NCBI GenBank assembly: GCA_015499985.1
Contig: JAAAUF010000006.1
Span: 72,239 to 135,204 of the forward strand
Direction of reading: 5' to 3'
From: Haplosporangium gracile
Lineage: Eukaryota; Mortierellomycota; Mortierellomycetes; Mortierellales; Mortierellaceae
Length of the DNA stretch: 62,966 nucleotides
Shown piece by piece: positions 31,561-44,610 of the stretch. A program made the translations under genes and the position numbers. Each line of letters starts with the position of its first letter. The stretch's first letter is position 1. The notes under the pieces were generated by a model that saw only the letters and a list, made by a program, of their open reading frames with translations, was not told the origin of the DNA and ran no database searches.

Positions 31561-32219
31561 GATGGGAAGATGGTGAGGGTTGGCGACGGTTGCCAACCAA
31601 AAAGAGAAGAATGGTTTACTTTTTCCACACACCCAAATACACATGTATGAGAAACCAACCTTATGCAAGACGGACTCTGAAAGCGCGCTCTTCCCTCTTC
31701 TACAAGCACCCAATATCCATCCGCAGTTCACGAAACACCCTTGACCTTTTAATCTTGTGAATCGGCGAGATGTGTAATAGGGGCCAAATATAGCAATTTC
31801 GTCCTTCCTTACTCTTTGTGTAACAGCACACTTTTTTTGTTGGTTGGTCTCCTAAAAGGGCATCGTGTCGCTTTCATTGATGGAGTTTGAAAAAAAAAAA
31901 CAAAAAAAAAAGGTGTAATCTGATAACGAGGCTTGAGGCAAAGGAGGGAAGGAAGATTCTTCATCGTGATTGTTGGTTCGCTTTTGTAACTCAATATTTC
32001 CCATCAACTCCTCACCTCTTCATTATAGTCAGTTTGCAAACGAGATGGAAGTAAAGAGATGGTATACTATGTTATTCTGGTTGCACTGCACGTTCTCGTG
32101 CATCAAGCGACACGAATGTATTATTTTATGTGTATTTGTATGACAGATGGTACATAAAAACTGCGTAATAAAGTATCAACCCGCGCGTGGGCAATCTTTG
32201 TTCCACACACCTCACCATC

Positions 32220-35200
32220 CTACAATTTCTCCTCCTTGATTTCACCGGCCTGATGAGCCAGTTTAAAGAATAGCGACTCCTTGTTCTGGACTAACAGTCC
32301 GGGCGCCTCAAATTCCTCTACCTGCCCCTTCTCCAACACCAGGATCTTGTCCGAATCCATCACCGTCTTGATACGATGGGCAATCGTCAGAATCGTTCGG
32401 TCTTTGAACTCCTTGCGGATCGTCTTTTGGATCAGTTCATCGGTCTCGACATCGACGGCCGCTGTGGCTTCGTCGAGGATCAGGACTTTGGTCTTGCGGA
32501 GCAGTGCACGGGCGAGACAAATTAGGGACCGCTGACCGACCGAGAAGTTATCGCCGTTCTGGGAGACCTTAAAGGATAGTCCACCAGCGAGTGATGAGAT
32601 ATGACCCTTCAAATGTGCGCGCTCGAGGGCTTCCCACAAGTCTGCATCCTCGAGCTCGCCAAAGGGGTCCAGGTTTTCGCGGACGGTGCCGGCAAATAGT
32701 GTGGGGTCCTGGGGGATAATGGCGAGGTTCTTGCGGAGACAGCTCAGTCCGACGGTCGAAATGTCGACCCCATCAATCCAGATCGATCCACCGTCCTCGT
32801 CAACCGCAACCTTCTCCAGATCAGCATCTTCAATAATCTTAACCGCCGTCGGCATCATGGTCAGATCTGCGCCGTTATGACTCGACTGCGCCCAGTGACT
32901 GTTCGCAGCCTCGATAATGCGGAACAATGCAAGTGTCAAAGACGACTTTCCGGCACCCGTCCGACCCACAATTCCGACCTTCTCAGCAGGCTGGACCTCA
33001 AACGAGATACCCTTGACAACCATATCCAAACCCTGGCGGTAACGTGTAGAATAGTTCCGGAACTCGATATGACCCGCCTGGGGCCAGTTCTCAGGCAAGT
33101 CCGAATCCGCAGGGAGATGGGCTGGAGGTTCCGAGTTCTTGACAAGGTACTCATCAATACGCTCGACAGAGACCAACTGGTTCTGCAACTCACAATAAGA
33201 TCGGATGACCATCGTGATATCTGCGGTCACTGTTAGGGCATACGACAGCGCCAGGCCGACCATCCCGGGGTCCAACGACCGACGATCCAACACCGCAAAC
33301 AGACCAGCGCCCAGGACAATACATGCACCCAGGGTCTCGAGTCGGATCTGTAGCCAACGCGCGACCATCTGGTATGTAAAAAAAGCGTTTGCAGAAATAG
33401 TCGCTTTCTCCTCATTCTGGAGAATAAACCGGTCCTCTAGTCCCATAGCACGGATCGTCGAGACACCGACGAGAGTCTCTGTGAAATGTTGATAGACAGG
33501 GGACCGACTTGTGGAATCAATCCGCTTCAGGGCACGGGAAGGACGGATGTAGTACATCTGGACAAGAACGAATCCAGCAGCAAGTGGGGGCACGATGCCG
33601 AGGAAGATCGGAGTTGTTGAGGCGATGACGATGATGGTTCCCAGAACGCTGACACCAAACATGAGGACGGACATGAAACTCCAGGGGATGAGATTGTCGG
33701 TTGCAAAGATGTCTGTTGAGAATCTGTTCACGATACGGCCCAATGGTGTCGTGTCAAAGAAGCTAGTACGTTTTGATGGCACGAAAAACAAACAAAGAAC
33801 GATGTTGGTTGTCTGAACGATATGAAAAAACACGCAAAAAAAAACTATGTGAGCTTGGTTACCTCATGGGGAGATGCAAGATAGAGTCCAAGAGCCCATC
33901 ATGGAGACGTACGGTGGCGCGAACACCAGCCCAGACCATGACGGCGTAGGTGAAGCAGAACATCAAGCCCATGTATACTATCATGATGGCCGCATAGACA
34001 CCCAAGGACATGCCGGGCGAACGAGATTCATTGGGACGAGCCGATGTCCAGTGCTGAAGCCACAGGTTGGTGCCGATCTGGCAGGCTTGCACCAGTAGGT
34101 ACATGAAGACGCAGAACAGTGACGTGCGATACGAGCTGAAGAAGGGAAAAAAATATGATAAGATGTGTAAGCAAGTTACCTGTGACAATGGTATTAGACA
34201 TAATATGATTGAAGTATATGGGCTGTGATGAAGAAGATGAGCTTACGCGGCGCGGAGGTAGATACGGTAGACATCCCAGGATACGCGGCCCATTACCATC
34301 TTTTCAGCGGCAATCAGCTCGGCAGCCTTCTCGTCCTTCTTGGCAACCAAATCGACCTTCTTAACAACTTCCTCGTCTCCCTTTGGAGTATCAGCCTCAA
34401 TCTTCTCCACTTCGCCCTCCAGGCTGCTACCATCTTCTTCCTCCCCTCCCTCGACCTCATTATCACCCTTACCCTTGACGGTTTTCTCCTTGCAGTCCTT
34501 GCGAGCGTTAATTGAGTGCTCATCAATCAGCTGGTAAAAAGCGCCCTTGTCGTCCATCAGGTCGTCATAATGTCCGTTCTCGGTGATCTGACCATCCTTG
34601 ATGACCACGATTTGGTCGACGTGCTCGAGGTGGTGGATGCCGTGGGTGACCAGCAGGCGAGTCTTGTCCTTCAGCAATCCAGTAGGTCCGATCAGATTCT
34701 CCCAGAGATGTTGGTCAACATGGGCGTCCACAGCACTGAGAGGGTCATCGAGAAGGTAAACATCGGCGTTCTGGTAAGCGGCACGGGCAAGCGAAACACG
34801 TTGTTTCTGACCACCAGACAGGTTAATCCCGCGCTCACCAATCTCGGTCAGGTCACCAGCAGGAAGCATCTCGATATCTGCTAATAGACCCGAGGCAGCG
34901 ACGATGCGGTCGTATTTCTCTTGATCAAAGTCAAGTCCAAAGGCAATGTTGTCCCTCAACGTCATGTTAACAATCCAAGCCTGCTGGGCTGCATAGGCAA
35001 CACGTCCACGGATTCGGACCACACCTCGGCGCTTGTACATCTCACCGATCAAAGCCGATAACAGAGACGTCTTGCCCTGGCCGACGCGTCCGACAATAGC
35101 TGTAAGCGATCCCTTGGCGACCGAGAGGTTGATGTTGGTCAAGGCTGGAGAGTAATCAATGTCTTCGACAGGTTTCTTCTCAGGCACGGGCTTGTTCTCC

Positions 35201-38200
35201 TTGCGAGCCTTGGCTTCGGCAGCGTTCTGTTGCTTGGCCTCCTCCTTCTCACGCTCCTTCTTCTGCTTTTCAGTCTCGACGGGAGCATGTTCAGGGCACC
35301 ATGCAAAGACTGCAGAGTCCTTGATTTCTATCACTGGTCGACCACCATCATCGTCTCCACTAGGATCCTCCAAATCACGCACAATCATCGTCTCGTCTAG
35401 TTCCTCGGCAAGGAGGAATTTCTGGATACGGGTCGTGGCGACGGTGATGCTAGTGAGCTGGCTGAGGGTGCTGGACATGACACTAATGGGTTTGGATAGG
35501 AGACTAAAGAGAGTGATGCTGACAAAGATGGTCTGTGGGTTCATGTCTCCAGGAGTGGCGCCAGGTCCACCGTGGGTTGCGTAGACGGCCAAGGAGACGA
35601 GGGTAATGACGAGGGGTGTGGAAGTGAAGACCAGGCCGACAAAGGAGAACACGATACCGAACCGTTTCAGGAGCTCTATTTCGTTGCGACGGATCACTGT
35701 GATTCTCTCCTTGAACGGCTCTTCCCCTTCATTACACGTACACAAACGAAAAAAGATAAGAAAAAATAAATGGTTAGGTACACATTGTTCGAGAGTACCT
35801 ACTGAACGAAATACAGTCGAATTCGACTGTATCGTACAAAAAGTAAAACGGCACTTGAAACTTACAGTTGTACAATTTGACGATCTTCATGCCACCGAGG
35901 ACCTCGTTGAGGAGACGGATACGGCTATCCATGGCCTTCATCCTGGCAGCACGGAAGGACTGGAAGTATCCGGCGAGTTTTGCGTGGATGGGTAGCATGA
36001 GGATGACGGTGGCGATGCCGACAAAAATTGACCATCCAATCAGGTCGTACAACATCCACGTCGCTATGCCAATCTCGAGCCTGTAAAGGGAGCGCGTGAA
36101 GGCATGCGAGAGAGAACGAGACGAAAGCAAAGCATAATTATGTCAGTAGCTGAAAGAACAAAGAGAGAGAGAGAAAAGAGAAAATATGGATATAGTTCAA
36201 ACAAGCAAGGAGAAAAACGTACGGGACAGAGATGGAGGTAATGACAGTCGGCAAACTCATGGGCCAGCGCTCAGCATCAACGCTCATATGATTCGTGATC
36301 TCACCCGCAGTCGATTTCTGCCGTGCACTATTCGACAACCTCAACGCCTTTCGGTAAATCATCGACATCAACGCCGTCCGGACCTCGATCCCCAAATTCG
36401 TCGAAGCCGCCTGCAGTTGGCCGTTCAGAAAAGTCACCAACAAGGAAGTGAAAAACATTCCAAACGCAAGAATAATCCCTAACGCGACTGGTTTATGGTC
36501 CGCCTCGTTAGGGGACGCGTAGGATTGAATGAACCCCAGGAGACTGTTTAGGAGTTGCGGCGAGACGTAAGTCATGACGGAGGTGAGGATACGGATGAGG
36601 ATCATGGGGATCCATTGGGTCTTGAACGAGAAGACGATGGTCTTAATCAGGGACGGAGTTGTGTTGCGGCCAGCACACTTGAGCTTTTTAGCGTTCCAGC
36701 AGGTCGACAGGCGGTGGTGAGACTGTTTTGCCTGCATTTCCTTGGGCATCAAGGAGTCAATGTCCTCCTGGACTAAGAGCCGCTTATAACCGAGGGATAC
36801 GATGGGCTGCATAAAGTGAAACGAGATCCGCGAAAAAAAATTCGCCTTTTCGTATTCTCCGACAGCAGAGGTCTTTTGCACCGCAAAACGGCCTCGAGGC
36901 CAAGACTCGATAATGAAATGTGCACAATTGAATGCCAGAAAGGCGACCAGGGCTTTGAAAGGATCTTGATCTTCGTGATGAGTTTCCTTGAGGGTTCGGA
37001 CAACGATCGCCGCAGCTACTAGGGAGATAAGACTGAAACAAAAAATAAACGGGGAGGCACGGATTTTGTAAAGGGACTCGAAATGGTTCAAAACAAGCCC
37101 TAGAGTCCAGGCGATGGTCATTAGGATAGTGCCCATCATTGAGGCGGGGGAGTAATCGCCATCTGGTTGTTGCTGGGATAAAAGCACTGCACGGACGATG
37201 AGAGATCCGATGGCTGCGAGAGTTGAGAGCTGAGAAAGACTGTAGATGATCCAGGGTCTACCCAATCCGTGGCGAGTGCCCTTGGTGACGAAGTTAAAGA
37301 TCCTTGTGGCGAATGCAATGATTGCAAGAATGGCAGGAAGACTCAGCAAAATGCTAGTTTTGTTTTGAGGGATGAGAAAGTAAAGAAATGGTCAATGGTG
37401 AGAATCGGAGTTTTGACACATTCAATGGATCGATCGAGATGAACATTCTAATTCGCCTCTCTTCTCTGCAGGGACAGACAGACATGGCGGAGCAGCAAGA
37501 TCGGGGCTGCCTCCGTCACATCCACTTGCACACTCACACACAAAGAAGACGGTGGCCCATGCCACCTCCCCTTCTCCTCTCTCTTCCAGATCGAACCGTG
37601 GCTAATCTCTCCCCACCTTCATCGCTTCTCCATCGCGTCCCCAGATATGAGACGCGACAATGGAGAGCAATTCAGGGGGATCAAAACAGCAACACTAGTT
37701 CGACAGGCCTCACGCACACTTCTTGCCTTGTTATCATCACTAGCATCACCATATCAACAGCATCACCATATCAACAGCAACGACGCTCTTTTTTTTCTTC
37801 TTGTCACGAACAAGGTTTCCCTTATACGCTTGGGGAGCCCACAGTGAACACGAAAAATTTAAATTGCAAAAAAGAAGCAAGCGAACACATCAGGTTTTTC
37901 CGGACAAACAAAAATCGTTCTCGGCTGCTCTCTTTTCCGCCCGCTTTCCCCGGTGCCTCTCCCTTTCTGACTTTATTATTTCATGAATGAGGAGGACACC
38001 ATGAATGGGGCAAAAAAAATATCCTGCCCAAAAGGAGTCAAGACGACATAAGGGAAGAAACAGCTCTCCATCGACAGCACTTGCAGAGACTTGCACCGAC
38101 CCTAAGGGAGGAAAGCGAGTTTCTTGGGAACTCGATCTCGGTATTAGCGATCGGGACGTCTGAAAGGTAGAGCAAGGACTTACGTAGACTCGAAGCAGTG

Positions 38201-38389
38201 AGTAAGATCCGGACGGAGAATACTTGTAGGACCCTATAGAAAATACAGGGAAAACAAACGAAAGAAAAAAAGAATGGATGGGTCAGCCTCGGCGGGAAAG
38301 GACGTTGTGGAAATGGTAGATGGACAAAAAGAGAAATATGACACAAAACTTACCCATCCTTCGAGGTCGCGACAGTACGACGAGCTCAT
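32220..38389 (-). CDS. MRP-type (ABCC) transporter B
   Basis: Seven exons: 38354-38389, 38184-38233, 36223-37353, 35866-36080, 34247-35726, 33863-34135 and 32220-33762; 4,728 bp, 1,575 aa. Same plan as A: TMD0 opened by a 12-codon exon ending LEGW, TMD1, NBD1 (GRVGQGKTS at about 690, LSGGQKQR, YLLDDPLSAVD with Asp for the catalytic Glu), TMD2, and NBD2 (GRTGAGKSS, SVGQR, LILDEATAAVD). The NBD1 insertion is 48 residues of Lys/Glu/Ala; the NBD2 insertion about 38. Its first introns sit where those of A sit, but it has its own intron inside LPM|SFFDTTP in TMD2 and lacks the one before NQLVSVERIDEY that A and C have. Sister of A. Role as for A: probable ATP-driven efflux or vacuolar sequestration of organic anions or conjugates. 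Confidence 0.93.
32337..32522 (-). repeat. 186-bp tract identical to transporter A
   Basis: Partner of 24263-24448. Identity drops immediately outside: A/G just before 32337 and G/T at 32523, then sporadic third-position changes. Confidence 0.9.
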
Positions 38390-39224
38390 GGCAGGCAGAC
38401 AAGGGAGAGGATGGACGTGAGGACCAACAGGACCAGCTATGAAGGAAACTAAAGGAGGGGGAGAAAGGAATTTGAATGGGTGTGACGGGGGTAGACAGGA
38501 GCTGCTAGTGGTGGAGGGGGGATGGTGAGGGCAGGGAAGGGGATGGAGAAGAAGAGAAGAGAGAAAGAAGAGAGAAGAAGAGTGAAAAACACAAAAAAAA
38601 CGAGTGTGCTTAAAGAAAAAGAGAAGAGAGGCGAGACGTTTAAGCAGAGCCATTTTTTATGTTAAAGTCTGGGCCTCCCTTGAGAAGAATAGCGTTTTCC
38701 AACGCACTTAAAGTCGATCCTTTGTCAACATTTTAACGTCGTTCTTTCTTGAATCAATTGATCAAGAGTCTGCGCAATTAACAAGAGCGGTACATCGCCC
38801 CTGTCTCTTTTCTTCTCGTCCCCTTGTCTCTTCGTGCTTTTGGAACTGTACGACGTTAACAGGAGGAGGAAAACGAAAACAAGGTTGTCCGAGAGCAAGT
38901 CTAACTGATTGGTTACACCTTCACAGCTAAATCACACACACTTGCTCGCCATAAATGGAATCCATCGGTGCCTGGACTCTCTTTTTTTGTCCATGCGCCA
39001 TAGAAAAATAATCGTCTCTTCTTAACACCAAACGAACATGTATAACGAACAAAAGAGTATGAGAACCCATGCGTGTTGCATGCCTTTATTAGTGGTTTGA
39101 TAAGGATGTATGTGTGTGCTTTTGGAAAAAAATAAGTAAAGAAACCAGATTAAGAATATACATGCTAAATGGTATGATGTGATAGTAAATTTACAAAAGG
39201 GAAAAAAAGGTAAATAATGAAAAA
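38390..39224. other. Spacer between transporters B and C
   Basis: 835 bp holding the promoter and leader of B (purine-rich on the plus strand to about 38640) and the 3' UTR of C. No TATAAAAG box and no other gene seen. Confidence 0.6.
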
Positions 39225-42200
39225 TTACTCGTCAGAGTCCTTGATCTCACCAGCCTGCTGGGCAAGGCTGTAGAAGAGCGAGCCAGGGCGTTGGAGCAAG
39301 GTCTGAGGGGACTCATACTCCTCGACGCGACCCTTCTCCAGGACCAAGATCTTATCAGAGTCCATGACCGTCTTGATACGATGGGCGATGGTGAGAATGG
39401 TGCGGTCCTTGAACTCCTTGCGGATCGTCTTTTGGATCAGTTCGTCCGTCTCGACATCGACGGCAGCTGTAGCTTCGTCAAGAATGAGAACCTTGGTCTT
39501 GCGAAGGAGAGCGCGGGCAAGACAGATGAGGGATCGCTGACCGACGGAGAAGTTGTCGCCGTTCTGAGACACCTTGAACGACAACCCACCAGCAAGCGAC
39601 GAAATATGCTCCTTCAAATGCGCACGCTCCAGAGCCTCCCAAAGATCAGCATCCTTGAGCTCATCAAAGGGGTCCAAGTTCTCGCGAACAGTTCCAACAA
39701 ACAGGGTAGGATCCTGAGGGATGATCGCCAAGTGCTGACGAAGGTACCTCAATCCGACCGTCGAGATGTCAACCCCATCAATCCAGATCGATCCGCCGTC
39801 TTCCTCAACGTTAATCTTCTCGAGGTCAACAATAGCATCTTCCTTGGTGGGGTCCGAATCCAGATCCATTTCGTTATGGCTCGACTTGGCCCAGTGACTG
39901 TTGGCGGCTTCAACGATACGGAATAATGCAAGTGTTAAGGACGACTTTCCGGCGCCTGTACGACCAACAATACCAACCTTCTCGGCAGGCTGGACCTCGA
40001 AAGATATGTTCTTGATGACCAGGTCGAGTCCCTCGCGGTAACGGGTCGAATAGTTGCGGAACTCGACGTGACCAGCCTGGGGCCAATTTTCGGGCAGGGC
40101 TACGGCCGTCTCGGCGGGAGCCTCAGGGTTCTTCTTGGCATACTCCTCAATACGCTCCACAGCAACCAATTGGCTAAAAATGAAGAAAAAAAAAGAAGAA
40201 TGTAAATAAAACTTGTTCAGATGATACAAAACGTAGCATAACAAAAGAATCTCTCTCAAAAAAAAAGAAACGTACTTTTGCAGATCACAGGTACTGCGGA
40301 CCATCCAGGTGATACTCTGGGTGACAGAGAGAGCATACGACAGGGCAAGTCCGACGTTTCCAGAAGCCAAAGAGTCACGGCTAAGGACAACAAAAAGAGC
40401 AGCAGCCAAGACAATAATGGCACCCAAACTCTCAAGGCGGATCTGTAACCAACGGTTGGAGACAATCCAGGAGTAGTAAGCGTTGGCAGCAACGTCGGCC
40501 TTGGCGGCGTTGTCGGCAATGAAGCGCTGATTGGCTCCGAGAGCACGGATGGTCGTCACTCCAGAGAGAGTCTCGCTGAAGTGCTGGTAGATGGGGGACT
40601 TCGAGACTGAGTCGATACGCTTCAAGGCGCGGGAGGAGCGGATGTAATAGGCCTGGATGATCAAGTAAAGGACCATGAGAGGAGGGACAATGGCCAAGAA
40701 GATGGGGGTGGTAGTGCCAATGACGACAATTGTTCCAAGGACAGTGGTACCGCACATGAAAACCTGGATGAAACTCCAGGGCAAGAGCTCGTCAATGCTG
40801 AAAATATCGCTCGAGAATCGGTTGACAATGCGGCCAAGAGGGGTGGTATCAAAGAAGGCCATGGGAAGGCGAAGCATCTTAGCCAATAGACTATCGTGGA
40901 GGCGAGTCGAAGCACGAATGGCGGCGAGAACCATAGCGACATAGACAGACACGACGTTCGTGATCATACTGCAGAAGATGATGACGCCATAGATACCGAG
41001 GTAGTATCCGATAGGGTGTGCTTCCTTGCCTATCGCTAAGGCCTCAGTGGACTCGGACGACCAGTGGTTCAACCAGACGTTAGTTCCGATCTGGAACGCT
41101 TGACCAAGGACGAAAACAACGGCGACAATCGCAGACCAGCGGTACGAAGCAGCCTTAGCATAGATGTTGTAGACACCCCAGGAGACACTGCCCTGGACCA
41201 TCTTCTCCTCAGAAACCAACTTGTCATCCTTGTTACCAGTAGCACCAGCAGCCTTGGGCACCTTCTCATCACCATCCTGAGTCAAGTCATCCTCATCGTC
41301 CTCCTGGCTTGAGCCAGAAGTATCCTCACCAGATTTTTTCTTGTCCTTGCGCTTCTTGCCCTGATTGACCGAGTAATCCGAAATCAGCTGGTAGAACGAA
41401 TCTTGAGCAGCCATGAGAGAATCGTACTGGCCGGTCTCGCTGATCTTGCCGTCCTTGATAACCACAATCTGGTCAACCTGCTCCAAATGATGAATGGCAT
41501 GAGTAACCAAGACGCGGGTCTTGTCCTTGAGCAATCCTTTGGGTCCGATCAAGTGTTGCCAGAGATGTTGGTCGACATGAGCATCGACGGCAGAGAGGGG
41601 GTCGTCAAACAGGTAAACATCGGCATTCTCGTATGCGGCACGGGCAAGGGAGACACGCTGCTTCTGGCCTCCCGACAAGTTGATTCCACGCTCTCCAATC
41701 TCGGTCTGGTCACCGGCGGGGAGCATTGCGATATCGGGCAAGAGTCCAGAAGCCATCAAGATGTGATCGTAGCGCTCCTGGTTGAACTCGTTACCAAACA
41801 CGATGTTATCCTTAACTATTGGCAAGAAGAGGAAAAAGAAAAGACACCGTTGTCAATAATTGCGAATTAAATTACTTCATTTGCCAAACCACACCTTCGC
41901 TGGCAGATTTCAGTTAAATGACGTACCAGTGGCGTTGACGATCCAGGCTTGCTGAGCAACATACGCCATACGACCATAGACCTTGACGGATCCCTGGCGT
42001 CTGTACATATCTCCAATGATGGCGTTCAAAAGCGAAGTCTTGCCCTGCCCAACACGTCCAACAACAGCGGTCAAGTTGCCACGAGAAATAGTAAGGTTGA
42101 TATCAGTCAAAGTGGGTCCATAGTTCTTCTCGACGGGGACCTCCTTCTCGGGGGCGGGCTTGCCAGCTTTCTTGGCCTCCTTTTCCAACAGCTTATACTT

Positions 42201-44461
42201 TTTCACCTCAGCCTTCTCACGAGCTTTCTTCTCCTTCTCGGTCTCGACCTCGGGTCCTTCAGTCTCCCATGCAAAAACACCATCCTTGATCTCGATCAAG
42301 GGGACAGAGGGATCCTCAGGCAAGGTCTTGACAGACTCGGTGGTTTCTTCAGAAATCTCGGGGGCCAACAAGAAGGCCTGCATACGTCTGGTGGCGACAG
42401 TGACACTGATGACCTCGGCAATGATGTGACTCAGCATACCGATGGGGCTGCTCAACAAGTTGAAGAGCGAGATCGAGACGAAGACGCGCTGAGGGGTGAT
42501 GTCACCGGGACCGTAGTTGGGTCCTCCGTGGGTGGCATAAACAGCGAACGACACCAGGGCGACCAACATGGGAACTGACTGGAACATGATCGAGAGGAAC
42601 GAGAAGACGACACCGATCTTGCGGAGAGTCTTGACCTCGCGATGACGGTAGACACGAATGCGCTCCATGAATGAGTCCTCCCAACCGTACAACTTGACGA
42701 TTTTCACTCCTGTAATAACTTCGTTCATGAGACGAATACGCTGATCCATGGCCTCAAGCTTTGCAGATTTGGCCTATTTTGGTTTTGAAGCAAAAGATGG
42801 CAGTATGGTTAACATTCAATGTAAAAAAAGTCCTCGAACAATAAATACGATCAATACCCATAAACGTAGCATACCTTCATGAAGAACTTGGCAATGATAC
42901 CCTGGACAGGAAGAAGTACAACGATTGCTCCCAGACCAACAAAGACAGACCAAGAAATCTGACGGTACAACATCCAGATGGCAATGGCGATCTCATAGGG
43001 GATAGAGATGAGCATAGGCAAGAAGGTGATGGCATCGGGCCATCGCTCAGCATCGACAGACATGTGGTTGTTGATTTCTCCAGCAGTCGACTTTTGCTTG
43101 GCAGCACTGGTGAGCTTGAGCGACTTGCGGTAGATCATGGCGATGAGCGCTGTACGGGCCTCGATACCGATGTTCATGGTGTTCTGGAAGTACTGAGCCA
43201 TGAAGAACGAGTTGAGAAGCGAGGCAAAGAACATTCCGAAAGCCAAAATGATTCCAAGTGCGACGGGTTCGTGGTTGGGTGTCTGGTACGACCGGATGAA
43301 CGCCAAAAGCTCATCCAAAAGCTGGGGCTGAACGTAGGTAAGAGTTGAAGCGCCGAAACGGAACATCATGATGGGAGCCCAAGACCAACCATAGGTGCCA
43401 ATGACAGTGGTGAACAGACTGGGCTTCTCACCCTTGGCCTTGGCCTTGGCGACTTTAGTCTGCCAGTTGTTGTTGAGCAAGTCATGACTGTACTGAGTCT
43501 TGACGCGATCGGGGACCATGCCCTCAATGTCCTTTGCAGCAAGAGGGTTTTTGAATCCTGCAGTGATGACGGGTTGGAGGTAGTGGAAAGTCAGGCGAGA
43601 GAAGAGGTTAGCCTTGGCATAACGACCGGCGGAGCTGTTCTTCTGGACCTGTGTGCGGCCTCGGGGCCATGCCTCAAAAATAAGTCCGAGGATGTTGATG
43701 GCAAAGAATGCGATGAACGCCTTGAACTGGTCCTGGTTTGTCTGATCCAGAAGCGTCATGGTGCGGATGTTGATGGCGGAGGCGATAAGGGTGAATAAAT
43801 AGAGAGCAGCGATCTGGTTGCTGGATCGGATGTCCTGCTGGTGCTGGAAATGGTTCAATCCAATTGCCGACAACTGTGGAGAGAATAAGAGCGAGAATTG
43901 CGGTTAGACCGGTGGAGGGGTTGTTTGAATAGCATATCGGAGATAATTGATTGTCCACGTTATCTGCTATAACTTACCCAGGCGAGCATCATGGTGATGG
44001 TGCTGAACATGGTAGCAGGCGCATAGCTATTGCCATCGGTCTTGAGGACAGCAGCTCTTGCGGCCAAGGCAGCCGCACTTCCAAGCATGAGGATCTGAGT
44101 TGGCCAGTAAATGATGTTTGTACGTCCAAGGTTGTGGGGTTTGCCCTTCTTCCACATCACCATGGTGGTGTGTGTCATACTGAGGATGGCGATCAGAGCA
44201 GGTAGGCCCTGGAGGATTGTGTTTTCAACGCAAGGGGTGAGATCCGTCCTTTGATGGCTCGTTGGACCCTGTATAGTAAAAAAGAGGCAGTGTAAGTATG
44301 TGAGATTGATAGTCAAGGGATTAAGAGGGGGATGTCAATTGAGAAAATAGCGCCCTTTGAACTAAACTCTCCGATCGATCCAGACTTATGAAAAACTAAT
44401 TGAAAGTTGTTCTCTTTCTTACCCAACCCTCGCTGTCGTTGCAGTACTCTGCGATTCCCAT
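39225..44461 (-). CDS. MRP-type (ABCC) transporter C
   Basis: Six exons: 44423-44461, 43978-44268, 42875-43873, 41927-42773, 40276-41815 and 39225-40173; 4,665 bp, 1,554 aa. First exon of 13 codons ending NDSEGW, then GPTSHQRTDLTPCVEN, the ABCC TMD0 signature. NBD1 has GRVGQGKTS, LSGGQKQR and YLFDDPLSAVD; NBD2 has GRTGAGKSS, SVGQR and LILDEATAAVD. The NBD1 insertion is about 50 residues, Lys/Glu-rich (for example EVETEKEKKAREKAEVKK); the NBD2 insertion about 37. Most diverged of the three: apart from EGW|GP, its introns sit at places A and B lack (after MLAW, after KFFMK, inside WIVNAT|VKDN), and it lacks the A/B introns at ISVP, LYN|W and AA|SYR. First in the tandem array. Function as for A and B, substrate unknown. 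Confidence 0.93.
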
Positions 44462-44602
44462 AAGAGTCGACGAAATTGAATGTATAAAAGGAGGGGAATG
44501 AGTTTTTTCGTTCGAGATGAGGAAGAGAGAGAATGAGGAGAAAAGAAAGAGCAGACAAAGAGAAGAAGAAAAAAAACGCCGAAGTGGGGGGAGAGGGAGG
44601 AG

Positions 44603-44610
44603 TATTTATA
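44603..44610 (-). promoter_or_regulatory. TATA box of transporter C
   Basis: TATAAATA on the minus strand, 142 bp before the start codon at 44461. Confidence 0.6.

Larger units (their letters stand above)
29778..32219. other. Spacer between transporters A and B
   Basis: 2.4 kb holding the promoter of A (about 29778-30450, with a TATA box at 30177-30184), a decayed Tc1-like transposon (about 30453-31560) and the 3' region of B. No intact gene. Confidence 0.7.
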
